NCBI RefSeq assembly: GCF_023734775.1
Contig: NZ_AP025732.1
Location: 3,788,501 to 3,852,500, forward strand
Length of the DNA: 64,000 nt
Direction: 5' to 3'
Origin: Nostoc cf. commune SO-36
GTDB taxonomy: Bacteria > Cyanobacteriota > Cyanobacteriia > Cyanobacteriales > Nostocaceae
This document shows, piece after piece, positions 18,433 to 28,841 of this stretch (the stretch's first letter is position 1; each line of letters starts with the position of its first letter). The position numbers and the translations under genes are program-made. The notes under the pieces are model-generated. The model searched no databases. It saw nothing but the letters and a program-made list of their open reading frames with translations, and was not told where the DNA came from.

Positions 18433-19719
18433 ATGAAATGTATTAACTGCGGAACTGACAATAAGTTAAAAGACCGGAAAGCTAATCAAGGTCGGTGTCT
18501 GAAATGCAATCATCCCTTTACTTTTGAGCCTACCAGCATGAGTAATATTAAGATTACTGACTCTTTTTTTGCAAAGGCGATCGCTGATATTTCTGTAAAT
18601 AACACTTTATTTTTTACACCCAAACAACTGCTGTATTTTCTAGATAATCGTATCAGAAAAAAATCAAATTCAATTTCACAATTTGGCTGGTTGTTTATAT
18701 ATATACCTTTGACTTTTTTTGCAATTTCCTCAACTGTTGGTTTAATGATAGTAAATTTTATATTTGTTTGGACATTTGTTAATCAGAGTAATTCAAGTAA
18801 ACTCAACAATACAAGTCGCAGAGCAAATGCTAGAAATTTACAAATACTAGGAGGAATTATTCTTGTTGGAGGAATTTTAATAAGTATTAACTCAAATTCA
18901 TTTAGTTTCTTTGTCATTGTTGTAATTATGGGAATGCTGTCTATATATTTGGGAAGTCAACAGTTAGGGAGAATTGGATTCTTAAGACAAGAATTTTTAT
19001 TTTCACAATCTCAAGTTAAAGATTGGCTAGAGCGCTGGCAGCAAATGAATGGTTCAGTTTTAAAAATTCTTCCTTCTCCCAACCAGGAAAATAAACCAAC
19101 TTCAATTAATCCTGATGTAACAGCTTACAGTTTTGATAGATTAGTCGTTTGTGATAGTGCTAATATTGCCCAATTATTAATTGCTAATAATTTTCACTTT
19201 GAAAATAACTGTGCAATTCTCAGCATTACTGGATATCCTCAAAGCATTTTTGACACCACAATGCAAATGCTACGCCGCAATCCCGATTTAAAAGTTTATG
19301 CAGTGCATGATTGCAATTCACAAGGAATTGGTTTAGTTCATAATTTAAGAACCAACGCTAATTGGTTTCTCCATAGAGAAATTACGATTATTGATATCGG
19401 ACTAATGCCACGTCAAATTATCGCTACTAAGCGCGGAATGTTCATTCAATTCTCTCCACAGTCAGCGCGAGCAGCTAAACAATTACCTAAAGAAGTTCGT
19501 CAAAGTTTATCTGCTGAAGAATTAAGATGGTTAGAATCTGGAAACTTTGTAGAATTGGAATCTTTCAGCCCCCAAAAAATAATTAAAGTTTTGCAAAAGG
19601 GTATTGCTGGCAGTCGAGATTTAGAAAGTGATGACAGCAGTTTGCTTTTAGTAGGCGATACAGGAAATGATATGTACGTTTGTTCAAAGTTTTGGTTAGT
19701 ATTCTCATTTTGCCTGTAG
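18433..19719 (+). CDS. Zinc-ribbon membrane protein with Toprim-like C-terminal domain
   Basis: A 428-residue protein. It starts with a zinc ribbon (CINCG, then CLKCN, giving CxxC-x14-CxxC at 3-25), followed by two to four membrane helices at about 90-185. A soluble domain at ~235-330 opens with RLVVCDSANIAQLLIA and includes VYAVHDCNSQGIGLVHNL, resembling the Toprim/topoisomerase VI subunit A fold (acidic residue after a strand, later D..N..G). No enzymatic activity can be claimed. Upstream sequence from 18345 is a dispersed C/G repeat. The C-terminus is followed by a heptameric repeat remnant. Family unrecognised; the fold call is tentative. Confidence 0.6.
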   Translation: MKCINCGTDNKLKDRKANQGRCLKCNHPFTFEPTSMSNIKITDSFFAKAIADISVNNTLFFTPKQLLYFLDNRIRKKSNSISQFGWLFIYIPLTFFAISSTVGLMIVNFIFVWTFVNQSNSSKLNNTSRRANARNLQILGGIILVGGILISINSNSFSFFVIVVIMGMLSIYLGSQQLGRIGFLRQEFLFSQSQVKDWLERWQQMNGSVLKILPSPNQENKPTSINPDVTAYSFDRLVVCDSANIAQLLIANNFHFENNCAILSITGYPQSIFDTTMQMLRRNPDLKVYAVHDCNSQGIGLVHNLRTNANWFLHREITIIDIGLMPRQIIATKRGMFIQFSPQSARAAKQLPKEVRQSLSAEELRWLESGNFVELESFSPQKIIKVLQKGIAGSRDLESDDSSLLLVGDTGNDMYVCSKFWLVFSFCL

Positions 19720-19763
19720 GGACAATTCATGATTCGTCTTGATTCTGACTCCTGAATTCTTCT

Positions 19764-20653
19764 TCAATCAATTTGCTGGTTTAACCAAGCTTCTAAATCA
19801 GAATTAGCTGAAAAGTCCAATAAAGCCTCTCCTAACGCTTCCAATTGCTCAATAGATAAGCCTTGAACTCGCTCAATAGTAGATGAATCAATCTCACCCA
19901 AACGGCGATTGAGTAGGGACGTATAACTAAACGTTGTTCGCCTTGTTGTACAGCTTGTTCACGGTCTTGTTGATAAAGTGGTTTTAATCGCATAATTAAC
20001 TCCCGTATCGTCTTCTTCTGAATTTTGATTAACTTGCAAGTTTTGCCGGCAAGTTTATAAAGTAATTCTAACGTTGCTCTGCGAAATGGATGATTTGATG
20101 ATAGTGCTTCTAATTCATCTATTGCTTGTTTTTGTACTGTTCCTCGACCGAGAATTCTTAACCACAGAGTCTCTTGGGTGCGCGGTAACTGGTGAATTGC
20201 AACGATCGCAGTCCGCAAATACTCTGCGATAAAATGTACTCCAGGTAGCCAATTTACCTTTTGAGTAGCACCGAATCCTGACAGCAGTGTTGTAGATGCT
20301 GTTGGAGTCAGTATCCATAATTTGGGAAGTTCTAATTCTGAAATGGAAGTTTTATTTCGATTTGCTTGACGTTGTAATCCACCCCTTACTTCTAATAATT
20401 TTAACAGACAATCACAAATTTCTTCTTTTGATGCAGCGTTGCGAAAGGGTTCAAAAATGGCTGCTGTAGCTGCAAATCTTCCTAATAATCCTAGTGTTTC
20501 TAAATTAGTGCTTTGTTTTGTTAAAGGAGAAAATAAAACATCAATTTCTCGAACTTCTCCCGCCACACGGCTAGAACCTTGCACTTCTCCATAAGGTTTT
20601 AGTAATTCTTCCAAATAATCTTTTGCAAATTGGTCATGGATAAATCTAGTCAT
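19764..20653 (-). pseudogene. Rpn/DUF4351-type protein gene with one frameshift
   Basis: The frame from the ATG at 20653 reads MTRFIHDQFAKDYLEELLKPYG, typical of cyanobacterial proteins related to Rpn-family PD-(D/E)XK transposase-like proteins. It reaches a Glu/Gln-rich hinge near 19925. The expected C-terminal DUF4351 domain (LNRRLGEIDSSTIERVQGLS) continues in another frame to a stop at 19764. One indel near 19915 explains both halves; restored length is about 296 residues. The unshifted frame ends at 19832 with an unrelated tail. It may be an assembly error or a decayed gene; members of this family are often present as fragments. Confidence 0.75.
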
Positions 20654-20721
20654 TCAATCAAAAAATTTATTTAGCAAACGAATTGGCGATCGCCCCATTT
20701 ACCAGATGTATAATTTGTAAT

Positions 20722-21327
20722 TTATCTCATACCTCTTTCCATAAGCATTTGAGGTTCGACACTCTCAACATTAGCGATCGCTTCTAACTGAGAAATTCCA
20801 GCGATCGCATCAACAATCTTACCTGATCGGGCACGCAACCAAGCACTATGAGGCGCATAAGGAAGGCTTTGCGCGACTTCGTAACCCGCTTGATTAATCG
20901 CCTCGCGCTGCGACTCCACCTCAACACCTTCAGCAAAGCGAATAAAAATCTGTCCAGTTGGTACTGCTAGGGAGCCATTGGATTGTAGTGTATAAATTGG
21001 ACTCAATACACCCTGTTCTGATTGATTGGGTTCGCCTGAAAAAACTGCGTAGGCGTAGCCCGTCGTAGACATCGCACCTTCATTAAGTTGTAAAATTGCT
21101 CCTGATGCCACAGTGCCGGGTTGCTTGTAATGTATTGCATAGTACCCAAGCTTACGAGTGTAGGATACAGCAGCGCGTAGACGTAGCCCGGCGTTGGCAT
21201 CGCTACCAACGCGAATTTGTTCAGGATAATCAGAAAAATAGTCTTTTTGAAATCTCACTTCAGGAATCAGGGGTAGAGAATACACCTGTAGAAAATACTC
21301 AGCCGGAAAATAAAACATCTTTCTCAA
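20722..21327 (-). CDS. Stand-alone homologue of the PrcA protease prodomain
   Basis: About 201 residues. The C-terminal ~85 residues (GQIFIRFAEGVEVESQREAI through VESVEPQMLMERG) align well with residues ~110-190 of the neighbouring PrcA protease (ENIFVKFDSEEESRVCQEVL through ELCHPELARESRQR), i.e. its I9-like/fervidolysin-type prodomain. No catalytic domain is present. Two short dispersed repeats are inserted in frame, giving DANAGLRLRAA and MSTTGYAYAVFS. The gene is transcribed away from prcA, 448 bp apart. Isolated prodomains can inhibit or chaperone their protease; that role is inferred. The exact start (21327 or 21318) is uncertain. Confidence 0.65.
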   Translation of the reverse strand: MRKMFYFPAEYFLQVYSLPLIPEVRFQKDYFSDYPEQIRVGSDANAGLRLRAAVSYTRKLGYYAIHYKQPGTVASGAILQLNEGAMSTTGYAYAVFSGEPNQSEQGVLSPIYTLQSNGSLAVPTGQIFIRFAEGVEVESQREAINQAGYEVAQSLPYAPHSAWLRARSGKIVDAIAGISQLEAIANVESVEPQMLMERGMR

Positions 21328-21559
21328 GTTCTAATGATGTTATAGCGTTTTTTAGTGGTACGGAATACATTTTTTTCATCGTCATGCACAGTTCGCCTTT
21401 ACTGAGTAGATAGTGAAGATTATTAAAGCAACCTGATTTTGAATCCCCTCTTTTCTGGAAAGACGAATCGAAGGCTTGTATGAACTTAGATAAATTAAAT
21501 TATGTATCGTAATACACATATAGCACATGAAATAAAAAGCATCAATAAACTAAACCTAA

Positions 21560-21691
21560 TACCATTTCTTTGTGAGGCTGCGCCAAATTTTCTTTCTTCC
21601 TTTGTGTCCTTCTCTGACGAGACGCTGCGCGAATGCGTCCTTTGCGGTTCGTTTCTTATATAATTTGGCGCATCTTTATACAGAATTGGTA
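21560..21691. mobile_element. MITE-like element, family A, copy 2
   Basis: Bounded by TACCATTT and AATTGGTA with a TAA duplication on both sides. Longer subterminal inverted repeats (TGCGCCAAATT and AATTTGGCGCA) are visible, with an interior of 'tcctttgtgtcc' repeat sequence. It lies in the prcA upstream region. Confidence 0.7.
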
Positions 21692-21775
21692 TAAGCCCAT
21701 GATGTATAGAGAAAACTTTAAAAGTAAGGCATAATACGGTTTCCCCAATTCCCAAAACATTTAGGAGATTAAACA

Positions 21776-23764
21776 ATGGTTCAGGTTCGTTATGGTGGAC
21801 AGAATGGCCAACAGTATGAATTTGCTATCAGTAACGAACACGTTGTAGTGCGTACCGAAAGCCGCAACACTCTTGTTGGTGCAAGATCATTTGAAGTCGC
21901 ACCTGTGTCACCCACAGCTCGTAGCATCCTTAATCAATTTGACTTAAGAACACGGTTTCGGCAAGCGGGTGTAGAAATTCTGCAAGCTAAAGTTCCAAAT
22001 CAGGGTGTCGCTTTGCGCGATTATGCCCGTGAAATTCTCAACAGAGAGTCTGAAGTCCAATTTGCCGGACGTGTTCTGATCGATCCAGTATCCCAACAAC
22101 CTGTAATTTACACTGAAAACATTTTTGTTAAATTTGATAGCGAAGAAGAGTCAAGGGTCTGCCAAGAAGTTTTAAAACATTACAATTTAACAATTAAACG
22201 CCAACTTGAATATGCACGTAATGCTTATTTTGTCAGTGCTACTGCAAATACTGGTATAGCCATCTTTGACATTGCCGAGAGACTTCTAAATGAGGAATCA
22301 GTTGAACTGTGCCATCCTGAACTAGCGCGTGAATCACGCCAGCGTCAGGTTTTCCCACAGCAGTGGCACTTAAAACAAACAACAATTAATGGTAAAGTCA
22401 TTAACGCTCATGCCAACGTTGAAGCAGCTTGGAAGTTGAGCGATGGCACAGGAACGATTATTGCAATTATCGACGATGGTGTGGATATGGAGCATGAAGA
22501 GTTCCGTTCCTCTGGCAAGATTGTTGCCCCGCGTGATGTCACGCGTAAAACGGATAATCCCAGACCGGGAAACGAGAATAATCACGGAACATCCTGTGCA
22601 GGAGTAGCTTGTGCCAATGGCAAGTTTGGTGCATCTGGTGTAGCACCGGGTGCAAAGCTGATGCCGATTCGTCTAGCTTCGGCGCTAGGATCACAAGATG
22701 AAGCCGATGCTTTTGTTTGGGCGGCTCAAAATGGTGCTGATGTTATTTCTTGCAGTTGGGGCCCCGCAGACGGTACTTGGTTTGAGCCAAATGATCCTGT
22801 ACACAACCAAAAAGTACCTCTGCCTGATTCCACACGACTTGCTATAGACTTTGCAATCAATAAAGGACGCAATGGCAAAGGCTGTGTAGTTTTATTCGCA
22901 GCTGGCAATGGTAACGAAAGCGTTGATAACGACGGCTACGCTAGCTACCAAAAGGTGATTGCGGTGGCAGCTTGTAACGACTACGGCACAAGAAGCGCTT
23001 ACAGTGATTTTGGTAAGGCTGTCTGGTGTGCTTTTCCTAGCAACAATGGTGACAGTTCTCAAACTAGTGGAATTTGGACAACCGATCGCTCTGGTGTACT
23101 TGGTTATAATTCTGGTAATCGAAATTTGGGTGAGGCCGTAGGCAACTACACGAACGAATTCGGCGGAACTTCCAGTGCTTGTCCAGGTGCGGCTGGTGTA
23201 GCAGCCTTGATTGTTGCCAGAAACCCAAATCTGCGTTGGGATGAAGTGCGAGACATTATTAAACGCTCGTGCGATCGCATTGATGCCACTGGAGGTAAAT
23301 ATGATGCTAATGGTCGCAGCCCTTTTTACGGTTACGGTCGAATCAATGCTCTGAAAGCTGTAGAATTAGCCAAGCCTACTCAAACATCACCCATTAGTAT
23401 TTTTCAGGCAGTGCAAGATATCCCAATTAACGATTTGCAAACATCAACATTATCGTTGGCGATCGCTAATACCACCCTCCTAAAATCCATCAAAGTTAAT
23501 GTAGACATCGAGCATACTTATATTGGTGATCTTATCGTTACTCTCCTTCCCCCGGTGCAAATAGGCATACTTCCGATAGTTTTGCACGATCGCCAAGGCG
23601 GAGCTACTGATAATATCAAAACAACTTATGACGAGGTAAACACCCCAAAACTTGCTGCCTTTAAAGGTAAAAGTCCCCAAGGAACCTGGACTCTAGAAGT
23701 TGCAGATAAAGCTGACGCAGATACAGGAAAAATTCGCAGCTTGACCATTGAAATCGGGTTTTAA
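21776..23764 (+). CDS. prcA: Calcium-dependent subtilisin-like protease PrcA
   Basis: A 662-residue S8 peptidase of kexin/furin-like layout. An N-terminal prodomain (~1-190) contains ENIFVKFDSEEESR. The catalytic domain has Asp233 (AIIDDGVD), His270 (NNHGTSCAG) and Ser466 (GGTSSACPG), and a C-terminal P/proprotein-convertase domain (~545-660) contains SLAIANTTLLKSIKVNVDI and GTWTLEVADKA. Length and layout match the Anabaena PrcA protease, a Ca2+-dependent intracellular enzyme. No Sec signal is seen. An AGGAG box precedes the ATG. A 14-bp-stem palindrome follows the stop and could terminate transcription. The neighbouring prodomain homologue suggests trans regulation. Confidence 0.88.
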   Translation: MVQVRYGGQNGQQYEFAISNEHVVVRTESRNTLVGARSFEVAPVSPTARSILNQFDLRTRFRQAGVEILQAKVPNQGVALRDYAREILNRESEVQFAGRVLIDPVSQQPVIYTENIFVKFDSEEESRVCQEVLKHYNLTIKRQLEYARNAYFVSATANTGIAIFDIAERLLNEESVELCHPELARESRQRQVFPQQWHLKQTTINGKVINAHANVEAAWKLSDGTGTIIAIIDDGVDMEHEEFRSSGKIVAPRDVTRKTDNPRPGNENNHGTSCAGVACANGKFGASGVAPGAKLMPIRLASALGSQDEADAFVWAAQNGADVISCSWGPADGTWFEPNDPVHNQKVPLPDSTRLAIDFAINKGRNGKGCVVLFAAGNGNESVDNDGYASYQKVIAVAACNDYGTRSAYSDFGKAVWCAFPSNNGDSSQTSGIWTTDRSGVLGYNSGNRNLGEAVGNYTNEFGGTSSACPGAAGVAALIVARNPNLRWDEVRDIIKRSCDRIDATGGKYDANGRSPFYGYGRINALKAVELAKPTQTSPISIFQAVQDIPINDLQTSTLSLAIANTTLLKSIKVNVDIEHTYIGDLIVTLLPPVQIGILPIVLHDRQGGATDNIKTTYDEVNTPKLAAFKGKSPQGTWTLEVADKADADTGKIRSLTIEIGF

Positions 23765-23794
23765 GCCAATAGACATCCATCTCCAAAAAAGAAT

Positions 23795-23823
23795 GTAGAG
23801 ACGTAGCAGTGCTACGTCTCTAC
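23795..23823. repeat. Palindromic dispersed repeat, possible prcA terminator
   Basis: GTAGAGACGTAGCA pairs with TGCTACGTCTCTAC across a single base. Close relatives are at 37242-37270 and 43538-43566. It lies 30 bp after prcA but lacks a clear T-tract, so termination is only possible. Confidence 0.75.
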
Positions 23824-23968
23824 AAGGGTTCTGGATAACGCATATTTTATTTCTGGAGATGTCTAATATGTTTGAGTTAGGGAGTGGGGTATGAGGAGCA
23901 GGGAGCAAGGGAGAAGAGTTTTCACCCTGCCCCCCTTTCCATTCCCAATGCCCCATGCCCCATGTCAA

Positions 23969-25441
<1,473 letters not shown>

Positions 25442-25517
25442 TGATGTAGTGTACCACCTTCGTCATATCTGTTAAAAATTTATGCTGTTTTTTCGGAATC
25501 TGGCGTAAGCGCAGTTT

Positions 25518-26390
25518 TTAAGCACTAGGTATTATGGGGCGATCGCCTTTCTGAAACCTTATCCATGACTGTTGTAAAGCAGCAGGAGCGGGATTTTTAG
25601 CATCATAAACAACAATCACATTAGTTAATGGGCGTCCTGCGGGAACTAAAATTTTACCGTTAGCAGCAAAAGCTTTTGATGCACCACCATCTAAATTCAT
25701 CGCTTCGTAACAGCCAATTGCTTTCATTGCTTGCGCTTCTTGCTGTAAAGTTAGTCCACTATCGAAATTTATCAAAAATAGCTTTTTACCATCAGCAGGA
25801 AAGCCGATAGCAGTTCGTGCGCCAGTACCTAAAACACCAGGATCTTTAAATCCTTCAACATCCGGCTTCAGCCAAATTTGTCCCCGCCTTAACAGTCGAG
25901 GGCCGCAGGTGATAGACAACCAATGTTGATTCCATTCAGGTTTACCATCAACCCGTGCTGTCATCATTTCCGGTTTATTGCCAGCTCGTAACCCCAAAGT
26001 AGTGCCATAATTTTCCCATTGGCTGTATTTGATAAATCTGCCTGCTGCTACCATGTTACCCATCACTGTTTTCTGGGCATTCTTAGCAAAAAAAGTACCA
26101 TTAGCAACGACAGCCGCGCGATAACGAGCCACTAGATTGTTAAATTCTTCATCACCACTAGTTTTTTGATGAGTATTAGCCAAAGTTGCATTATTCGCTA
26201 AACCAATAGTAATGAAGGTATTGGGGTCAGTGAGGTCAATAATAGTTTGATAAAAAGAGAAACCATTTACCTTACCCCTCTTCACTTGTACAGTTTGAGC
26301 GGCTGCGGGGAGTGCCAATGTTAATCCTTGTGCCAAGACAGCACCTCCTAGAAACAAGAAAGACCGCCGGCAGATTTTGGAACTTGGCAT
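25518..26390 (-). CDS. Secreted phosphodiester glycosidase (NAGPA/DUF2233) family protein
   Basis: About 290 residues from ATG at 26390 (MPSSKICRRSFLFLGG); another ATG lies two codons upstream. A twin-arginine-like signal (CRRSFLFLGG followed by a hydrophobic stretch ending PAAAQT) suggests export at residue ~34. The mature domain carries VVANGTFF, RTAIGFPADGKKLFLINFD and AMNLDGGASKAF, typical of the NAGPA/DUF2233 superfamily, which cleaves phosphodiester-linked sugars in some members. Substrate unknown. It is 176 bp downstream of thiC's 5' region and convergent with nothing; likely monocistronic. Confidence 0.82.
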   Translation of the reverse strand: MPSSKICRRSFLFLGGAVLAQGLTLALPAAAQTVQVKRGKVNGFSFYQTIIDLTDPNTFITIGLANNATLANTHQKTSGDEEFNNLVARYRAAVVANGTFFAKNAQKTVMGNMVAAGRFIKYSQWENYGTTLGLRAGNKPEMMTARVDGKPEWNQHWLSITCGPRLLRRGQIWLKPDVEGFKDPGVLGTGARTAIGFPADGKKLFLINFDSGLTLQQEAQAMKAIGCYEAMNLDGGASKAFAANGKILVPAGRPLTNVIVVYDAKNPAPAALQQSWIRFQKGDRPIIPSA

Positions 26391-26547
26391 AATCAACTCT
26401 TCACTATATTGTTTTTATTAGGATGCCCAAATCTTTGGATAATGCTCAGTGTGATGGAGAGCAGGGGAGCAGGGGAAGCAGGGGAAGCAGGGGGAGCAAG
26501 GAGAAGTTGCAGTCAGTTTTCCTCCTCTGCACCACTTTTTCTTATAC

Positions 26548-26594
26548 CCAATGACCAATGACCAATGACAAATGACCAATGACCAATGACCAAT
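26548..26594. repeat. Heptanucleotide STRR (TGACCAA unit) overlapping a start codon
   Basis: Six copies of a 7-bp unit, one slightly diverged. Each contains ATG; the last two lie at or next to the start of the pseudouridine synthase gene. Confidence 0.85.
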
Positions 26595-27164
26595 CATTAC
26601 CGATATATTATTTTTTACAAACCCTATGGCGTTCTTAGTCAGTTTACAAAAGATGCCCCTACACATAGCACCTTAAAAGATTATATTGATGTGCCTGATG
26701 TGTATCCTGTGGGACGCTTAGATTGGGATAGTGAAGGATTGCTAATGTTGACAAACGATGGACAATTGCAACATCGTCTCGCCCATCCGCGTTTTGGTCA
26801 TAAACGCACTTACTGGGTGCAGGTAGAGCGAATTCCAGATGCAGATGCGATCAAAAAGTTACAAGTAGGTGTGGAAATTCAAGATTATCGCACTCAACCA
26901 GCAGAAGTTAAGCTCTTACCAGAAGAACCACAGTTACCTGAACGCACTCCGCCAATTAGATTTCGCAAAAATGTACCGACAGCTTGGCTGGAAATGACTT
27001 TGACAGAGGGGAAAAATCGCCAAGTACGGCGCATGACTGCGGCTGTAGGGTTTCCGACTTTGCGGCTGGTGAGGGTCAGTATAGCTCACCTACAATTAGA
27101 TGATTTACAGTTGGGTCAATGGCGCGATCTCACCGCATCTGAACTCCAATTTCTACATAAATAA
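26586..27164 (+). CDS. RluE-like large-subunit rRNA pseudouridine synthase
   Basis: A 192-residue RsuA/RluE-family enzyme with [12 protein letters not shown] at the start and [18 protein letters not shown] carrying the catalytic Asp near residue 46. KRTYWVQVE and [23 protein letters not shown] follow. No S4 domain is present, as in the short RluE type, which isomerises a uridine in 23S rRNA (E. coli U2457). The ATG at 26586 falls in a heptamer repeat and lacks a Shine-Dalgarno, so translation control or start choice could vary with repeat number. Monocistronic. Confidence 0.9.
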   Translation: MTNHYRYIIFYKPYGVLSQFTKDAPTHSTLKDYIDVPDVYPVGRLDWDSEGLLMLTNDGQLQHRLAHPRFGHKRTYWVQVERIPDADAIKKLQVGVEIQDYRTQPAEVKLLPEEPQLPERTPPIRFRKNVPTAWLEMTLTEGKNRQVRRMTAAVGFPTLRLVRVSIAHLQLDDLQLGQWRDLTASELQFLHK

Positions 27165-27259
27165 TTTTAATACACCAAATACCATCATTATTTTTGATTC
27201 ATGCAAGAAATATTATCTCATACCATTTAAGAGTACTTGAAGTAAAAAAATGCTCAATT

Positions 27260-27322
27260 GTCATTGCAAGCAAAGCGAAGCAATCACAAGGGCTGAGATT
27301 GCTTCGCTTTGCTCGCAATGAC
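27260..27322. repeat. Dispersed long palindrome, 'gcgaagcaatc' family
   Basis: Second copy of the palindrome at 13016-13080; arms of about 26 bp pair nearly perfectly. It follows the pseudouridine synthase gene. Confidence 0.85.
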
Positions 27323-27345
27323 GGGTTTTGGATCATTTATTTTTG

Positions 27346-27592
27346 GAAACACTCTAACTTAAATAATGATACAAATACGCTGATACCAATTCTTTATGGA
27401 GCTGCATAGAATTCGATCCCCCCTAGCCCCCCTTAAAAAGGGTTAAAAAGGGGGGAATTCAAAGTCCCCCTTTTTAAGGGGGATTTAGGGGGATCAAGAT
27501 ATGTGCAACTTCACATTAAATTGGTATGAGGGCATGGCAATGCCATGCCCCTACGATAAATCTATATGTATCAAGATTTTCGTGAATTGGTA
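27346..27592. mobile_element. MITE-like element, family B, interrupted by a family A copy
   Basis: The outer parts (27346-27383 and 27527-27592) together match, in inverse orientation, the intact element at 37099-37200: AATAATGATACAAATA, then GGGCATGGCAATGCCATGCC, then the end AATTGGTA at 27592. The family A element sits in the middle. Confidence 0.7.
27384..27526. mobile_element. MITE-like element, family A, copy 3, nested
   Basis: 143 bp, TACCAATT and AATTGGTA ends, TGA duplicated on both sides, and the interior inverted relative to copy 1. Nested insertion dates it as younger than the family B element. Confidence 0.75.
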
Positions 27593-27678
27593 TCAGGCAA
27601 AAAGCAAAAGCGATGTCTACGACGGGCTACGCCTACGCTTCTACGCTTGAGGCTGTAAAAACTTAAACCTTTGCTGCT

Positions 27679-27895
27679 AATGTTCTTCCATATATAAGAA
27701 AGGCTTAAGTTTTTCTTGCAAATGTATAAGTCGTTGCTGCAAAGGCTTAATACTTTGCAACAAATGTTCTTCCATGTATAAGAAAGGCTTAAGTTTTTCT
27801 TACAAATGTATAAGTCGTTGCTGCAATTGTTTCATGCTTTGCAGCTAATGTTCTTCCATGTATAAGAAAGGCTTAAATCATTGCAGCAATTGTTG
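27679..27895. repeat. 84-bp direct tandem repeat, about 2.6 copies
   Basis: Units beginning AATGTTCTTCCATRTATAAG recur at 27679, 27763 and 27847, exactly 84 bp apart, with inner TGCARC/GYTGCA motifs. No reading frame runs through all units. Upstream (27600-27660) is another copy of the 'gatgtctacgacgggctacg' dispersed repeat. Confidence 0.85.
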
Positions 27896-28060
27896 TAATG
27901 AACTTATAAATCTATTTTTTACCTAAAACAAAGTACAGTCTAAGTAAAATTAACTAAACTTTGAAAAATGTAATTGCAACCGATTTGCTATATTTCCCTA
28001 TGACAATCAGAAGTATTTTGGTATAAAACAGTACTAATAACCTAGTGGCAGAGATGCATT

Positions 28061-28501
28061 ATGGCACGTCGTAAAAGAAATTCCAGCGTTTTAGAACGAG
28101 CTGATCGCCGGATTGAAAGTTTACAATCTATCAGCGTACAACTTGACTTTGGCCAAGGATTGACTATACAAGCTTACACCGTGACAATTAACGATCTCCG
28201 GTCTAAGCTTGCTGCCTACAACACTGCATTATCTACCATTGACAAACTTACAGATGATGTGAATAACGCCGAAAAGGCTGTAATAGCGATGTCAGAAAAA
28301 ATGTTACTAGGAGTTGGCAGCCGTTACGGTAAAACCAGCCCAGAATACGAGATGGCGGGTGGTGCTAGACGAGGTAATACTAAGAAGAAGCGAAGCGTAG
28401 TAGACAATTCCAAAGTCACCAATTCTTTAGCAGCTGATTCTGTGAAGCTTTCTTCTACAAATGGATCTATGAATGGGGTGTCGGGTGCGATCGTAAGTTG
28501 A
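28061..28501 (+). CDS. Hypothetical protein, basic N-terminus and helical core
   Basis: 146 residues with a strongly basic start (MARRKRNSSVLERADRRIE). A central helical region (LRSKLAAYNTALSTIDKLTDDVNNAEKAV) is followed by a flexible Ser/Asn/Lys-rich tail. No known domain or membrane segment; the basic ends could bind nucleic acid, but this is conjecture. It is isolated, with repeat-rich DNA on both sides. Coding reality is supported by a HIP1-like site and ordinary codon use rather than by recognised homology. Confidence 0.6.
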   Translation: MARRKRNSSVLERADRRIESLQSISVQLDFGQGLTIQAYTVTINDLRSKLAAYNTALSTIDKLTDDVNNAEKAVIAMSEKMLLGVGSRYGKTSPEYEMAGGARRGNTKKKRSVVDNSKVTNSLAADSVKLSSTNGSMNGVSGAIVS

Positions 28502-28841
28502 GTAAAATCTAATAGGTTTTAATGTCAAGTTAAGCTCAAAGACTCAATTTATCCTGGTTTGAGATCCCCCAACCTCCTTAAAAAGGGGGCACTAGTTCCC
28601 CCCTTTTTAAGGCTACGGTGTGTATAGAACCCATTTGATATCTATTCCAGAAACTAAAAGCCTTGCAGCTAGCTGGTTTTATCCCTGTTCTTGCAAAAAA
28701 CAGTCGAGTTTAAGCAGGCTCTATCATTGATCGCAAAGTAACGGCTTACTTCAAAGCCAAGCACCCCAGCAAAAAATGTCTTATGGGTTCTATACAAGAG
28801 GGCAATCGAATTTGGCTGAACTACGAGCTAAGTTAAAAATT
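28502..28841. other. Repeat-rich intergenic region
   Basis: Contains the C/G palindrome family at about 28562-28612 and the 176-bp element described separately. Confidence 0.5.
28621..28796. mobile_element. 176-bp MITE-like element with 14-bp terminal inverted repeats
   Basis: Ends TGTATAGAACCCAT and ATGGGTTCTATACA are perfect inverted repeats. The inside holds no gene. The TATA within the ends would fit TA-targeting IS630/Tc1-type transposition, but a clear duplication outside the ends is not seen. Confidence 0.6.

Noticed and set aside
27194..27409. 71-codon frame after the pseudouridine synthase gene
   Set aside because: It is composed of the dispersed palindrome and MITE sequence.
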